Source: Desulfobacterales bacterium
GTDB taxonomy: Bacteria; Desulfobacterota; DSM-4660; Desulfatiglandales; B25-G16
Direction: 5' to 3'
Assembly (NCBI GenBank): GCA_013375385.1
Contig: JABXJY010000024.1
Span: forward strand, 1-19,207
Length of the DNA: 19,207 nucleotides
Part shown: in pieces, positions 7,037 to 14,622 of the stretch
How the letters are laid out: each line of letters opens with the position of its first letter
Numbering within the stretch: the first letter of the stretch is position 1
Position numbers and translations under genes: made by a program
Notes under the pieces: model-generated
The model's database searches: none
The model's input: the letters and a program-made list of their open reading frames with translations, nothing else
What the model was told of the DNA's origin: nothing

Positions 7037-9418
7037 ATGATAGAATACTCACTTAGGGTACTTGAATACTATCGGCTGCTCAATATCTTATCGAATTACG
7101 CTGCTTCTCCCTTAGGTCGTTCAGACTGTCTGTCACTTAAGCCAGTAAAAGAACTGGAATCTATTGAGGCTGAGCAGAGACTCGTTTCGGAGATGAAAGT
7201 GCTTCTGCTCACCAAAGGACTTGTCTCTCTATCGAGCCTTGTTGATCTCAGGCCTACCTTAAGGAAAGCTGTCAAAAAGGGCGCCTATCTGGAACCGAAA
7301 GAACTCTTATCGATTCATAATCTGATACGGGTATCTGATCAGGTAAAGAATTGGATATATGAGTCAAGAGACCTATGCCCTTCCTTGATGGATATACTTG
7401 ATAATATTCCAGCATGTCATGATCTTGCTGAAGAGATTGGAAGGTCAATAACGGGAGATGGAGGAATATCTGATCTTGCAAGTCCATTACTTGCAACCGT
7501 AAGATCCCAGAGGGTATCCCTGAGAGGGGTGCTGGAGAAAAAGCTCAATGATATCTTAAGCAGCCTCGAACTTAACGATGATAACCTCGTATCAGTAAGA
7601 GATGGACGTTATGTTGTTTCTATTAGAACCGATAAGAGAAGTTCTATTAAGGGGATTGTCCATGGCTACTCCAGGACTCACTCCACGTGTTTTGTGGAAC
7701 CACTTGCGGTAGTGGAGGAGAACAATCATCTCGTTGAGGTGACAGATAGGGAAAGGGAGGAGGAGAGAAAGGTCTTAGAAAGGCTTACAGACTTCGTATC
7801 CGATTTTTCATCTGAACTCCTTACCTGTTTAGAGATTATGGGAAGGAGTGACGGCATCTTTGCCAGGGCAGAATTTAGTAGGGCCATAAACGGAATAAGC
7901 CCTATTCTTACCTCAAAAAAGATCGTGTATCTTTTGGACGCCTTGAACCCTATACTCCTGTCCCTCTATCTTGATTCCGATAAAGGTGATAAGACGGGAA
8001 GTAAAGAAGGGGTAGTCCCTATAGAAATCAAAATAGATGCAGAAAAAAGCATCCTTATAATCTCAGGTCCCAATAGGGGCGGAAAGACTGTGGCACTAAA
8101 GACACTTGGCCTGTTAGCCCTTATGTCTCAGGCTGGCATGCATATCCCTGCCAAGGAGGGAAGCCGGCTGGGTGCTTTTGATAACATACTTGCCGAGATC
8201 GGAGACGAACAGGATATATTGGCGGGATTAAGCACATTCTCCGCCCGCCTGGAACATTTAAAAGAGATTGTGGAAGTGGCAGGTGAAAACTCTCTGGTAA
8301 TCCTGGATGAGCTTGGAGCAGGAACAGATCCAGATGAGGGTACCTCACTGGCTATGGCTATCCTGGATTACCTTTCGGAGAAGGGTTCCCTGAGTGCAAT
8401 CTCTACACATTACCTTAGATTGAAAACATATGGTCTGATTAACAAGAAGGCCCGGAATGCCTCTGTCGAGTTTGATCAGGAGAGGGGGAGACCTACATTC
8501 AGATTACTGGCTGGGATGCCAGGAGTCAGTCATGCGGTGGAGATAGCGCAGGATATAGGCGTTAAGCCCGAGATAATTGATAAGGCTGCTACCTACCTGG
8601 GAAAAGACAGAAGAGGGCCTGATTTGGTGATGGAAGAGCTTGCCAAGATGATGAAGGAACTGAAAACAGAGAAAGAGGCTGTTGCAGTCGCCAGGCAAGA
8701 ATACGTGGAATCCAAGAAGAGGCTAGATGAAGAACGGGAGAGATTGAGTGAACGACAAAATGAGATGCTGGCTCGAAAAGAACAGGTGGCAGAGGAACTC
8801 CTATCTGAGGCAAAAAGGGAGTTTGGTGAGGCGATAGGATATCTAAAAGAAAAAGGGCCAGATGGCCAGCTCAAAGCAACCCAGAGATACACCAGGGTAA
8901 GAAGGGACCTGATGGACGCCATAGCAGGCCTCAAGGAGGGAAAAGAGTCAGCTGATCATAGTCCCGTCACTATCGGGCAGCCTGTTTTCCATAAGAAATC
9001 CAAAAAGAGAGGTTGGGTTATTGGTATCGATGAGAACTCCTCAAAGACCCAGGTCCTAATAGGAAATGTAAAGCTTACTGTTGATTCATCTGAGGTGATT
9101 CCGGAATCAAGGGCACCTTCTCAACAGGAGGAAAGCCAGGAAAGGGGCAAACAATGGTCTGTTTCAAGCACAGCCACGGATAAAAGAGAGTTAGACCTTA
9201 TTGGTTATACTATTGCCGATGCCCTCCCCCTGGTGGACAGGATAATAGATCAGGCCGTGGTCCATGGGTATGCAAGAGTAAAGATAATTCACGGTATTGG
9301 TTCAGGGACCTTAAGAAAGGCTATCAGAGAGCATCTAAAGGGGAATTCTTGCGTGAAGGATTTCATCTCCGGAGCTAAGGACGGGGGGAGTGATGGCGTA
9401 ACCATAGTTGAACTTTAA
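7037..9418 (+). CDS. mutS2: MutS2 family ATPase with C-terminal Smr domain
   Basis: Cytosolic 793-residue MutS-like ATPase. In other bacteria MutS2 suppresses recombination by acting on branched DNA, or splits collided ribosomes as RqcU/MutS2; the sequence does not say which applies. The N-terminal core and clamp (1 to about 310) are followed by the ABC-type ATPase: Walker A GPNRGGKTV near 343, Walker B LVILDELGAGTDPDEG near 420-435 and the H-loop STHYLRLKT. A charged coiled coil spans about 530-640, then a KOW-like segment (QPVFHKKSKKRGWVIGI), and an Smr domain from about 718 with HGIGSGTLR and GGSDGVTIVEL. Two details differ from textbook motifs. Walker A has Arg where Thr is usual (GPNTGGKT), and the Smr LDLRG motif reads LDLIG, so nuclease activity of the Smr domain may be reduced. 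The start has only a weak ribosome site. Confidence 0.95.
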   Translation: MIEYSLRVLEYYRLLNILSNYAASPLGRSDCLSLKPVKELESIEAEQRLVSEMKVLLLTKGLVSLSSLVDLRPTLRKAVKKGAYLEPKELLSIHNLIRVSDQVKNWIYESRDLCPSLMDILDNIPACHDLAEEIGRSITGDGGISDLASPLLATVRSQRVSLRGVLEKKLNDILSSLELNDDNLVSVRDGRYVVSIRTDKRSSIKGIVHGYSRTHSTCFVEPLAVVEENNHLVEVTDREREEERKVLERLTDFVSDFSSELLTCLEIMGRSDGIFARAEFSRAINGISPILTSKKIVYLLDALNPILLSLYLDSDKGDKTGSKEGVVPIEIKIDAEKSILIISGPNRGGKTVALKTLGLLALMSQAGMHIPAKEGSRLGAFDNILAEIGDEQDILAGLSTFSARLEHLKEIVEVAGENSLVILDELGAGTDPDEGTSLAMAILDYLSEKGSLSAISTHYLRLKTYGLINKKARNASVEFDQERGRPTFRLLAGMPGVSHAVEIAQDIGVKPEIIDKAATYLGKDRRGPDLVMEELAKMMKELKTEKEAVAVARQEYVESKKRLDEERERLSERQNEMLARKEQVAEELLSEAKREFGEAIGYLKEKGPDGQLKATQRYTRVRRDLMDAIAGLKEGKESADHSPVTIGQPVFHKKSKKRGWVIGIDENSSKTQVLIGNVKLTVDSSEVIPESRAPSQQEESQERGKQWSVSSTATDKRELDLIGYTIADALPLVDRIIDQAVVHGYARVKIIHGIGSGTLRKAIREHLKGNSCVKDFISGAKDGGSDGVTIVEL

Positions 9419-9540
9419 GTGAGCTAAAATGCCTAAAGTTGCAAATGCCTAAAGTTTAAAAGAGACAAAATGGTTAAACACTTTAGCTCACTTTAGGCAC
9501 CTTAGTTCACTTTAGTCACTTACAACTTTAGGCACTTACA
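9417..9540 (+). repeat. Array of CACTTTAG-type 9-10 bp repeats with inverted copies, between mutS2 and dnaG
   Basis: The 124-bp gap is almost wholly built from one short theme. On the right, units CACTTTAGCT (9479-9488), CACTTTAGG (9489-9497), CACCTTAGTT (9498-9507), CACTTTAGT (9508-9516) and a degenerate CACTTACAACTTTAGG (9517-9532) follow each other. On the left the theme is inverted: AAATGCCTAAAGTT occurs twice (9427-9440 and 9443-9456). Long-range pairs are exact, namely AAGTGAGCTAAA (9417-9428) with TTTAGCTCACTT (9482-9493), and TGCCTAAAGTTG (9430-9441) with CAACTTTAGGCA (9523-9534). A transcript could fold into a large hairpin ending just before the dnaG start. No spacers of CRISPR kind are present. 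Confidence 0.8.
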
Positions 9541-9542
9541 TT

Positions 9543-11297
9543 ATGGATTTTTCAGAGGCCAAAGAAGAGGTAAGGAAGGCGGCGGACATTGTTGAGATCA
9601 TCGGACAGCATGTCCAACTCAAGAAGAGGGGGCAGAATCATGTCGGCCTCTGCCCCTTTCATTCCGAACGATCACCTTCTTTCACCGTTAACCAGGACAA
9701 GCAGATATATCATTGTTTTGGTTGTGGCAGGGGCGGTGATGTGTTTACCTTTTGGATGGAGTATCATAATCTCACTTTCCCCCAATCTCTCAAGGATCTG
9801 GCTGAGCGCTATAATATTGATCTACCCCGATATGGAGATGTCGCTGCTGAAAGAGAGAAGACCGAATTAAAAGAGCAGTTGTTCAAGATAAATGACCTGG
9901 CCGCTGACTATTTTCATACAACGTTAGTAAAGAATGCCGATGGAAGGCCTGGGAGGGACTATTTTTCGAGACGACATATATCTCGAGAGACCATTTCCGC
10001 GTTTAGACTTGGATACGCAGTCAACAAGTGGGACGGATTGGTCAATTACCTCAGATCAAAGAATATTTCTCTTGGTAGAGGAGGAAAGGCCGGGCTTCTT
10101 GTCCCTAAAAAGGATGGAGACTACTATGATCGTTTCAGGGGCAGGATAATATTTCCTATCTTTGATCTCAATCGTAGAGTTATTGGTTTTGGGGGGAGGA
10201 TCCTCGATGATTCCCTACCTAAATATATCAATACACCAGAGACACCACTCTATCATAAAGGAGATTCCTTGTATGGCCTTGATTCCGCATTTAAAGATAT
10301 CAGGGAAAGAGGCCTGGCAATAATCGTAGAGGGATATATGGATATGCTGGTTCTTAGGCAGCAAGGCATTTCAAATGTGGTTGCCACCTTGGGGACCGCA
10401 CTTACGAGTAACCAGGTAAGGAGATTAAAAGGATATACAAGAGAGGTGGCAGTTTTATTTGATCCTGATGATGCAGGGCGAGAGGCTGCCTTGAAGAGTT
10501 TTCCCCTATTTCTGAATGGAGGCATTTCCGCAAAGGTTCTTGTTCTTCCGCAAGGAGAAGACCCGGATAGTTTTGTAAACAGGTACGGTTCAGATGAGTT
10601 CAAGGAACTCTTACGGGGGGAAACACCTATTTTTGATTTCTATCTTGATCAGGCATTGGCCCATATGGATGCCGGAATTGATGGACAGATTAAGGTATTG
10701 AACGAGGTTTTGCCCATTTTTATGGACATAGAACAGGGAGCTATCAAGTCTTTATACGTGCACAGGTTTTCAGAGAAGACAGGTATAAATGAGGCTGTCG
10801 TCTGGGAAGAATTAAGGCGCCGAGAGGATAAAAGAGCAGAAAGCAGGGACACCTCTCAGATCAAAAACAGGCTTCTTTCGGGTCAAGATCCAAGGAAGTA
10901 CGGCTCTGATCTACAGTTTCTCAACCTTTTGGTCTATTACCCGGAAACGATTGACACCTTCAGGGATCAGGAATGGGAATTGATTATCTCTGATCCCGAG
11001 ATCATTAAGATTATCAGGGTCTTTATGGAAAAACGTCCCCCTGGAGGAGACTTGGATAGGATCGAGGGATTTCTTGACAGCCCTGTGGCAAAGGAACAGC
11101 TCAGACCTCTTTTGATGTCTGAGCCTATGTATACTGATGAGTCGGTCAGCCAGGCAGTTAATGAGTTTGTTCAAAAGATAGCCAGCGTCAAGAGATCTCA
11201 ATCTATGAGAAAGGCATCAGCTGAAGGCGATATAGAAACGTTAAATCGTCTGATAAAGGCAAGGCACGATCTTGACTTACCTAGCAAGGAGAATTAG
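9543..11297 (+). CDS. dnaG: DNA primase DnaG
   Basis: Makes RNA primers at the replication fork with the DnaB helicase. The 584-residue protein has the usual three parts. The N-terminal CHC2 zinc ribbon has ligands Cys37, His40, Cys58 and Cys61 (CPFHSERSPSF...YHCFGCGRGGDVF). The polymerase core includes YLNTPETPLYHK-like text, here YINTPETPLYHKGDSLYG, and the TOPRIM fold with Glu263 (VEGYMD) and the acidic pair Asp307 and Asp309 (DPDDAGREA). A variable C-terminal helicase-binding region follows from about 430. Length is normal. The ATG at 9543 has no real Shine-Dalgarno site; the only candidate is TAGG inside the adjacent repeat array. The first residues MDFSEAKEEVRKAADIVEIIG are the expected primase N-terminus, so the start is sound. 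rpoD follows after 22 bp. Confidence 0.97.
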   Translation: MDFSEAKEEVRKAADIVEIIGQHVQLKKRGQNHVGLCPFHSERSPSFTVNQDKQIYHCFGCGRGGDVFTFWMEYHNLTFPQSLKDLAERYNIDLPRYGDVAAEREKTELKEQLFKINDLAADYFHTTLVKNADGRPGRDYFSRRHISRETISAFRLGYAVNKWDGLVNYLRSKNISLGRGGKAGLLVPKKDGDYYDRFRGRIIFPIFDLNRRVIGFGGRILDDSLPKYINTPETPLYHKGDSLYGLDSAFKDIRERGLAIIVEGYMDMLVLRQQGISNVVATLGTALTSNQVRRLKGYTREVAVLFDPDDAGREAALKSFPLFLNGGISAKVLVLPQGEDPDSFVNRYGSDEFKELLRGETPIFDFYLDQALAHMDAGIDGQIKVLNEVLPIFMDIEQGAIKSLYVHRFSEKTGINEAVVWEELRRREDKRAESRDTSQIKNRLLSGQDPRKYGSDLQFLNLLVYYPETIDTFRDQEWELIISDPEIIKIIRVFMEKRPPGGDLDRIEGFLDSPVAKEQLRPLLMSEPMYTDESVSQAVNEFVQKIASVKRSQSMRKASAEGDIETLNRLIKARHDLDLPSKEN

Positions 11298-11319
11298 TCC
11301 TTTATAAAGGAGGTTTTAT

Positions 11320-13086
11320 ATGGCAAAAAACGGTAATGAGATTAACTTGCGGAGGTTAATTAACATTGGCAAGGATAAGGGTTACATTACCTACCAGGAG
11401 CTGAATGAGGATCTGTCCGATGACGTAATATCATCGGAGGAGATCGATGATCTGTTGCAGATGTTCGAAGATCTGAACATCAAGGTAGTAAGTGAACCTG
11501 CCGCTGGAAAGATCCAAAAGAGCAAGAAAAAGCCCGACGAGGGGGAAGAGGGAAATAAAGAAGGAAAGAATTCCCTTAACGAACTCGAGGAGGATTTTAC
11601 TACAAAGACATATGATCCGGTCAAGATGTACTTAAGGGAGATGGGTCTTATTTCACTGCTCAGCAGAGAAGGAGAAGTGGAGATAGCAAAGAGGATTGAA
11701 GCCGGCGAGAATCAGGTACTGAATGCCCTCATTAGGTGTCGTTTAGGCATAGAATACCTAACGGAATTAGGTAGAGATCTAGAGGCGGGAACGGTAAAGG
11801 TGAGGGATATAGTCAATGATATAGAGGATGAATGCAATTTGCATCAAATCGGTCAAAGGAGGGGTTTCTTGCTCAGCCTCATACATAAGATGGATGCCGT
11901 GGATCAGGAAATCTGCACCTTGTGGCCTGATTTGAAGGGTTGCCGTGATTCGGCTCAAAGAAAAAGACTAAGGGCCGCCGTTGACAGAAAGCAACGTAAG
12001 ATCTTTGAGACGATGAAGTCATTTAAGTTGGAAAAAGGGCATATTCAAAAGATGGTAGAAAGATATAGGGAAATCCTTGACGGTTTAGAAGAATTGGAAA
12101 AGACGTTGGCTGATTGTCTGGTAAGGGCGGGTGGAAAACCACTGTCTTATCTTGAGGGGTGCCTGGAGGAATTATCAACCCGTGAAGAAGGTGGCAAGAA
12201 GGTTGAGGCCTTAAATATGTCAAAAGAAGAGATTTTGTCTCTAACAGCCAGGACAAAAGAAACCAAGGACCATATTGATGGAATAGAGAATAGGACGACT
12301 ATGTCCCTCGAAGAGTTGAAAAGGATAGACAAGGAGATAGAGGACGGCCTAAGGAAGGCAGAGGCCGCTAAGGATGAGCTTATAAAGGCTAATCTCAGGT
12401 TGGTGGTAAGTATTGCAAAAAAGTATACCAATAGAGGTCTTCAATTTCTTGATCTTATCCAGGAGGGGAATATCGGCTTGATGAAAGCGGTAGATAAGTT
12501 TGAGTATCAAAGAGGGTATAAATTCAGCACCTATGCTACCTGGTGGATCAGGCAAGCTATAACAAGGGCCATTGCTGACCAGGCACGAACGATAAGGATT
12601 CCGGTTCATATGATAGAGACAATCAACAAGCTTATCAAGATTACACGGAGCCTGGTTCAAGAGCATGGTAGGGAGCCAAATCCAGAGGAAATCGCAGAGA
12701 AGATGGGGTTCCCCCTTGAAAAGGTGCGGAAGGTCTTGAAGATAGCCAAGGAGCCCATTTCCCTGGAAACGCCCATTGGCGAAGAAGAGGATAGTCATTT
12801 AGGAGACTTCATTGAGGATAAAAAGATAATGTCCCCGGTCGAAGCGGTTACGAAGTTTGACCTGAGTGAGCAGACGAGGAATGTGATGACTACCCTGACA
12901 CCCAGAGAGGAAAAGGTATTGAGAAAGAGATTTGGTGTAGGCGAAAAGGCCGATCATACCCTGGAGGAGGTGGGCAGAGAGTTCAGTGTTACGAGAGAGA
13001 GGATAAGGCAGATAGAGGCTAAGGCCTTGAGGAAATTGAGACACCCACGGAGGAGGAAATTATTGGAGACCTTCACTGAATTCTAG
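11320..13086 (+). CDS. rpoD: Primary sigma factor RpoD (sigma-70)
   Basis: Housekeeping RNA polymerase sigma subunit, 588 residues. Region 1.1 is recognisable at the N-terminus (LRRLINIGKDKGYITYQELNEDL). An acidic/basic linker at 60-95 precedes region 1.2 (DPVKMYLREMG, from 99). A non-conserved insert fills about 130-340. Region 2 starts near 352 (ANLRLVVSIAKKYTNRGLQFLDLIQEGN) and includes the -10 recognition helix TYATWWIRQAITRA. Region 3 follows from IRIPVHMIE, and region 4.2 ends the protein with TLEEVGREFSVTRERIRQIEAKALRKLRHP. AAGGAGG (11307-11313) gives a strong ribosome site 6 bases before ATG and overlaps the 12-base palindrome CCTTTATAAAGG (11299-11310). Only 22 bp separates it from dnaG, so it is probably co-transcribed. 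No intrinsic terminator is seen after its stop. Confidence 0.97.
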   Translation: MAKNGNEINLRRLINIGKDKGYITYQELNEDLSDDVISSEEIDDLLQMFEDLNIKVVSEPAAGKIQKSKKKPDEGEEGNKEGKNSLNELEEDFTTKTYDPVKMYLREMGLISLLSREGEVEIAKRIEAGENQVLNALIRCRLGIEYLTELGRDLEAGTVKVRDIVNDIEDECNLHQIGQRRGFLLSLIHKMDAVDQEICTLWPDLKGCRDSAQRKRLRAAVDRKQRKIFETMKSFKLEKGHIQKMVERYREILDGLEELEKTLADCLVRAGGKPLSYLEGCLEELSTREEGGKKVEALNMSKEEILSLTARTKETKDHIDGIENRTTMSLEELKRIDKEIEDGLRKAEAAKDELIKANLRLVVSIAKKYTNRGLQFLDLIQEGNIGLMKAVDKFEYQRGYKFSTYATWWIRQAITRAIADQARTIRIPVHMIETINKLIKITRSLVQEHGREPNPEEIAEKMGFPLEKVRKVLKIAKEPISLETPIGEEEDSHLGDFIEDKKIMSPVEAVTKFDLSEQTRNVMTTLTPREEKVLRKRFGVGEKADHTLEEVGREFSVTRERIRQIEAKALRKLRHPRRRKLLETFTEF

Positions 13087-13115
13087 TCAAACCCGCTCAA
13101 TTGTCTTTATTTTCC

Positions 13116-13145
13116 TTGACATCGAAATCTCAATTCAGTTACCAT
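13116..13145 (+). promoter_or_regulatory. Probable promoter of the tRNA-Met gene
   Basis: A perfect -35 box TTGACA (13116-13121) is followed after 18 bases by TACCAT (13140-13145), a four-of-six match to the -10 consensus. The predicted start would lie about 10 bases before the tRNA. The 76-bp gap after rpoD contains no other feature. Confidence 0.5.
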
Positions 13146-13162
13146 GGCTCAGCAGATAAAAC

Positions 13163-13235
13163 GGGCCCATAGCTCAGTTGGAAGAGCCACCGGCTCATAA
13201 CCGGTAGGTCCCTGGTTCGAGGCCAGGTGGGCCCA
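13163..13235 (+). tRNA. tRNA-Met (anticodon CAU), probably elongator
   Basis: All arms can be drawn by eye. The acceptor GGGCCCA pairs with TGGGCCC with discriminator A, the D stem is GCTC/GAGC, the anticodon stem is ACCGG/CCGGT around loop CTCATAA, the variable loop is AGGTC, and the T stem is CCTGG/CCAGG around TTCGAGG. The anticodon is CAT. The first base pair G1-C72 is formed and the anticodon stem lacks the three G-C pairs of initiators, so it is not initiator tRNA. A tRNA-Ile2 with lysidine at C34 is an alternative that sequence alone does not exclude. The 3' CCA is not encoded (TCA follows), so it must be added enzymatically. A short GCCC/GGGC hairpin with TTTTT (13231-13247) overlaps the 3' end. 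Confidence 0.95.
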
Positions 13236-13311
13236 TCAGGGCTTTTTATAGGATAAGAAAAAAGATGCTCGATTATCGATGGGTGTCTTTTAAGACGTTC
13301 ATCTTAAGGAA

Positions 13312-13349
13312 GAGAGGGCGCCACTTTAGCACAAGACGCCCTTTCATTT
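13312..13349 (+). terminator. Intrinsic terminator after the tRNA gene
   Basis: GAGAGGGCG (13312-13320) pairs with CGCCCTTTC (13337-13345), nine pairs including one G-U, around a 16-base loop, and is followed by ATTTTG. It would end the tRNA transcript before the zinc-ribbon gene. The loop contains CACTTTAGCAC, matching the 8-bp core of the repeat family at 9417-9540, perhaps by chance. The stretch 13236-13311 has only weak pairing. Confidence 0.55.
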
Positions 13350-13379
13350 TGTCTGATAAAGACCATGTAAGGTGCGAAA

Positions 13380-14105
13380 TTGGATGAAAGGCTTAAGTCA
13401 CTCTTAATGATACAGTCAATTGATACTCAATTTGGTAATATAAGGAGGGAAAAAGAGCACACTCCTAAGGAGATTGAGAGACTGGGAGAGGGTCTCGATC
13501 TTCTAAAGAATGCCATGGAGCAGGATTTATCCACCCTCGAAGAACTAAAAATAGAGAGGAGGAAGGTTGAGAGGGAGTTAGAAGAGATAGACCTCAAGCT
13601 TAAGAAGAGCAGGTTAAGACTGAATGACGTCAAGACGAATAGGGAATACCAGGCTGTCTTGAAAGAGATTGAGGAGCTCAAGGAACTTGCTTTTCAAAGA
13701 GAAGAAGCGGTGATAAAGTGGATGGAAGAGATTGAGACCCAGGAGAAGGAATGTGCCGATAACACTGCTAGATGGGAGGAATCTCAAGAAGAGTATAAGA
13801 GCAAGGAAAAACACTTTTCCCAGAGAATGAGAGAACTTGATAGAGAGGTTGAATCTCTTAATGAGAAAAGGGCCCGATTGTCTCCAGACATCGACGAGGA
13901 TTTATTAAGACGGTACAATGGATTAAGGATGCATTTAAGAGGTCGGGTGGTCGTTCCAGTGATAGATGGCGTTTGTCAGGAATGTCACTTAGGTATCCCC
14001 CCCCAGCAGTATAATGAACTAATCAAAGGAGATTCACTGCAGAGCTGCCCCCATTGCAGCAGGATTATCTACTGGGGGAACGATAGCGGGATCGAGGGAT
14101 TGTGA
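13380..14105 (+). CDS. Coiled-coil protein with C4-type zinc ribbon (CdsZ-like)
   Basis: Cytosolic protein of 241 residues. From about 15 to 175 it is almost entirely charged heptad-like helix rich in Glu, Lys, Arg and Leu, forming a long antiparallel coiled coil. The C-terminus is a zinc ribbon with Cys199, Cys202, Cys223 and Cys226 (CQEC...CPHC) and the conserved LGIPPQQYNEL between the pairs. The family is widespread, and some members are named zinc-ribbon regulatory proteins after chlamydial CdsZ. A nucleic-acid or protein adaptor role is plausible but unproven. The start is TTG at 13380, with TAAGGTG upstream. The next in-frame ATG (13407) would cut the conserved LKSLLMIQSID start, so TTG is preferred. 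Its stop is only 9 bases before the P1 helix of RNase P RNA, so the two may share a transcript. Confidence 0.85.
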   Translation: MDERLKSLLMIQSIDTQFGNIRREKEHTPKEIERLGEGLDLLKNAMEQDLSTLEELKIERRKVERELEEIDLKLKKSRLRLNDVKTNREYQAVLKEIEELKELAFQREEAVIKWMEEIETQEKECADNTARWEESQEEYKSKEKHFSQRMRELDREVESLNEKRARLSPDIDEDLLRRYNGLRMHLRGRVVVPVIDGVCQECHLGIPPQQYNELIKGDSLQSCPHCSRIIYWGNDSGIEGL

Positions 14106-14114
14106 ATGATGCTA

Positions 14115-14596
14115 ATGTTAGAGCAGGACAGATGGTCGCTGTTCGAGAGGGGTCAGGTCTTGACATTTGACACAATTAACAATATGGGAGGAGATACTTG
14201 GCTTGAGGCTTTTGTGTCAAATGTCAAGACCTGACCCCAAAACGAAGGGAGGAAAGTCCGGGCTCCACAGGGCAGGGTGCTCCGTAACACGGAGTCCCGG
14301 CGACGGGAAGGAAAGTGCCACAGAAAACATACCGCCCCATTGGATGGCGAGCTCATCTGATTGGGTAAGGGTGAAAAGGCGAGGTAAGAGCTCACCGCTC
14401 CGGTGGCGACATCGGAGGCTTGGCAAACCCCACCTGGAGCAAGACCAAATAGAGAGGCGTTTGAGGGTTGCCCGCCCGAGTCTCCGGGTAGGTCGCTTGA
14501 TCCCGCCGGCAACGGCGGGACTAGATGAATGACCATCGTCCCATAGAGGGTGACCGATATGGGAAACAGAACCCGGCTTATGGCCTGCTCTAACAT
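14115..14596 (+). ncRNA. rnpB: RNase P RNA, bacterial type A, with an enlarged P3 arm
   Basis: Catalytic RNA that trims tRNA 5' leaders together with the RnpA protein. The closing P1 helix is a perfect 13-bp pair, 14115-14127 with 14584-14596. P2 is GATGGTC (from 14131) with GACCATC (from 14531). Universally conserved parts are clear: GAGGAAAGTCCGGGCTCC in the P4 region, ACAGAAAACATACCGCC, GGTAAGGGTGAAA, GAGGTAAGAGCTCACCGC, GAGCAAGACCAAATAG, GGGTAGGTCGCTTGA, CTAGATGAATGA and the 3' ACAGAACCCGGCTTAT. A small CCCATA/TATGGG hairpin before the 3' core fits P19. Total length is about 482 nt. Without the 90-nt palindrome at 14149-14238 it is about 392 nt, normal for type A. No promoter is evident in the 9 bases after the upstream stop; it may start within that gene or be processed. 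Mature ends are approximate. Confidence 0.95.
14149..14238 (+). mobile_element. REP/MITE-like palindromic element inserted in the P3 arm of rnpB
   Basis: Two arms of 27 bases, 14149-14175 and 14212-14238, are perfect reverse complements and enclose a 36-base centre (14176-14211). The outer part of the left arm, GGGGTCAGGTCTTGACA, matches from memory a very common dispersed palindrome in Desulfobacterota and related genomes, often near REP-associated tyrosine (Y1) transposases. No transposase is in the window, so mobilisation would be in trans. No target-site duplication is visible beside the arms (TTCGAGA on the left, AAAACGA on the right). In RNA the element extends P3, closed below by TTCG/CGAA. 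Insertion is inferred from the perfect symmetry and the normal length of the remaining RNA. Confidence 0.75.
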
Positions 14597-14622
14597 CTTC
14601 CCTTCTTTGGAGATAGAAGATG
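14594..14622 (+). terminator. Hairpin joining the rnpB 3' end to the yggT start
   Basis: CATCTTC (14594-14600) pairs with GAAGATG (14616-14622) around a 15-base loop and is followed by TTTATTGT. It resembles a weak intrinsic terminator for rnpB. The yggT ATG (14620-14622) is part of the stem, and its Shine-Dalgarno GGAG (14609-14612) is in the loop. The first three bases are also the end of the P1 helix of RNase P RNA, so the two folds compete. Confidence 0.4.

Noticed and set aside
9417..9540. Possible CRISPR array from repeated CACTTTAG units
   Set aside because: Units are 9-10 bp, contiguous and degenerate, with inverted copies and no unique spacers or cas genes.
13163..13235. Initiator tRNA-Met
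   Set aside because: The 1-72 pair is formed and the anticodon stem lacks the three consecutive G-C pairs of initiators.
13262..13305. Small structured RNA between tRNA-Met and its terminator (AAGATG/CATCTT outer stem with two inner hairpins)
   Set aside because: Stems are 4-6 bp with several wobbles, which is weak. It is probably just the tRNA 3' trailer.
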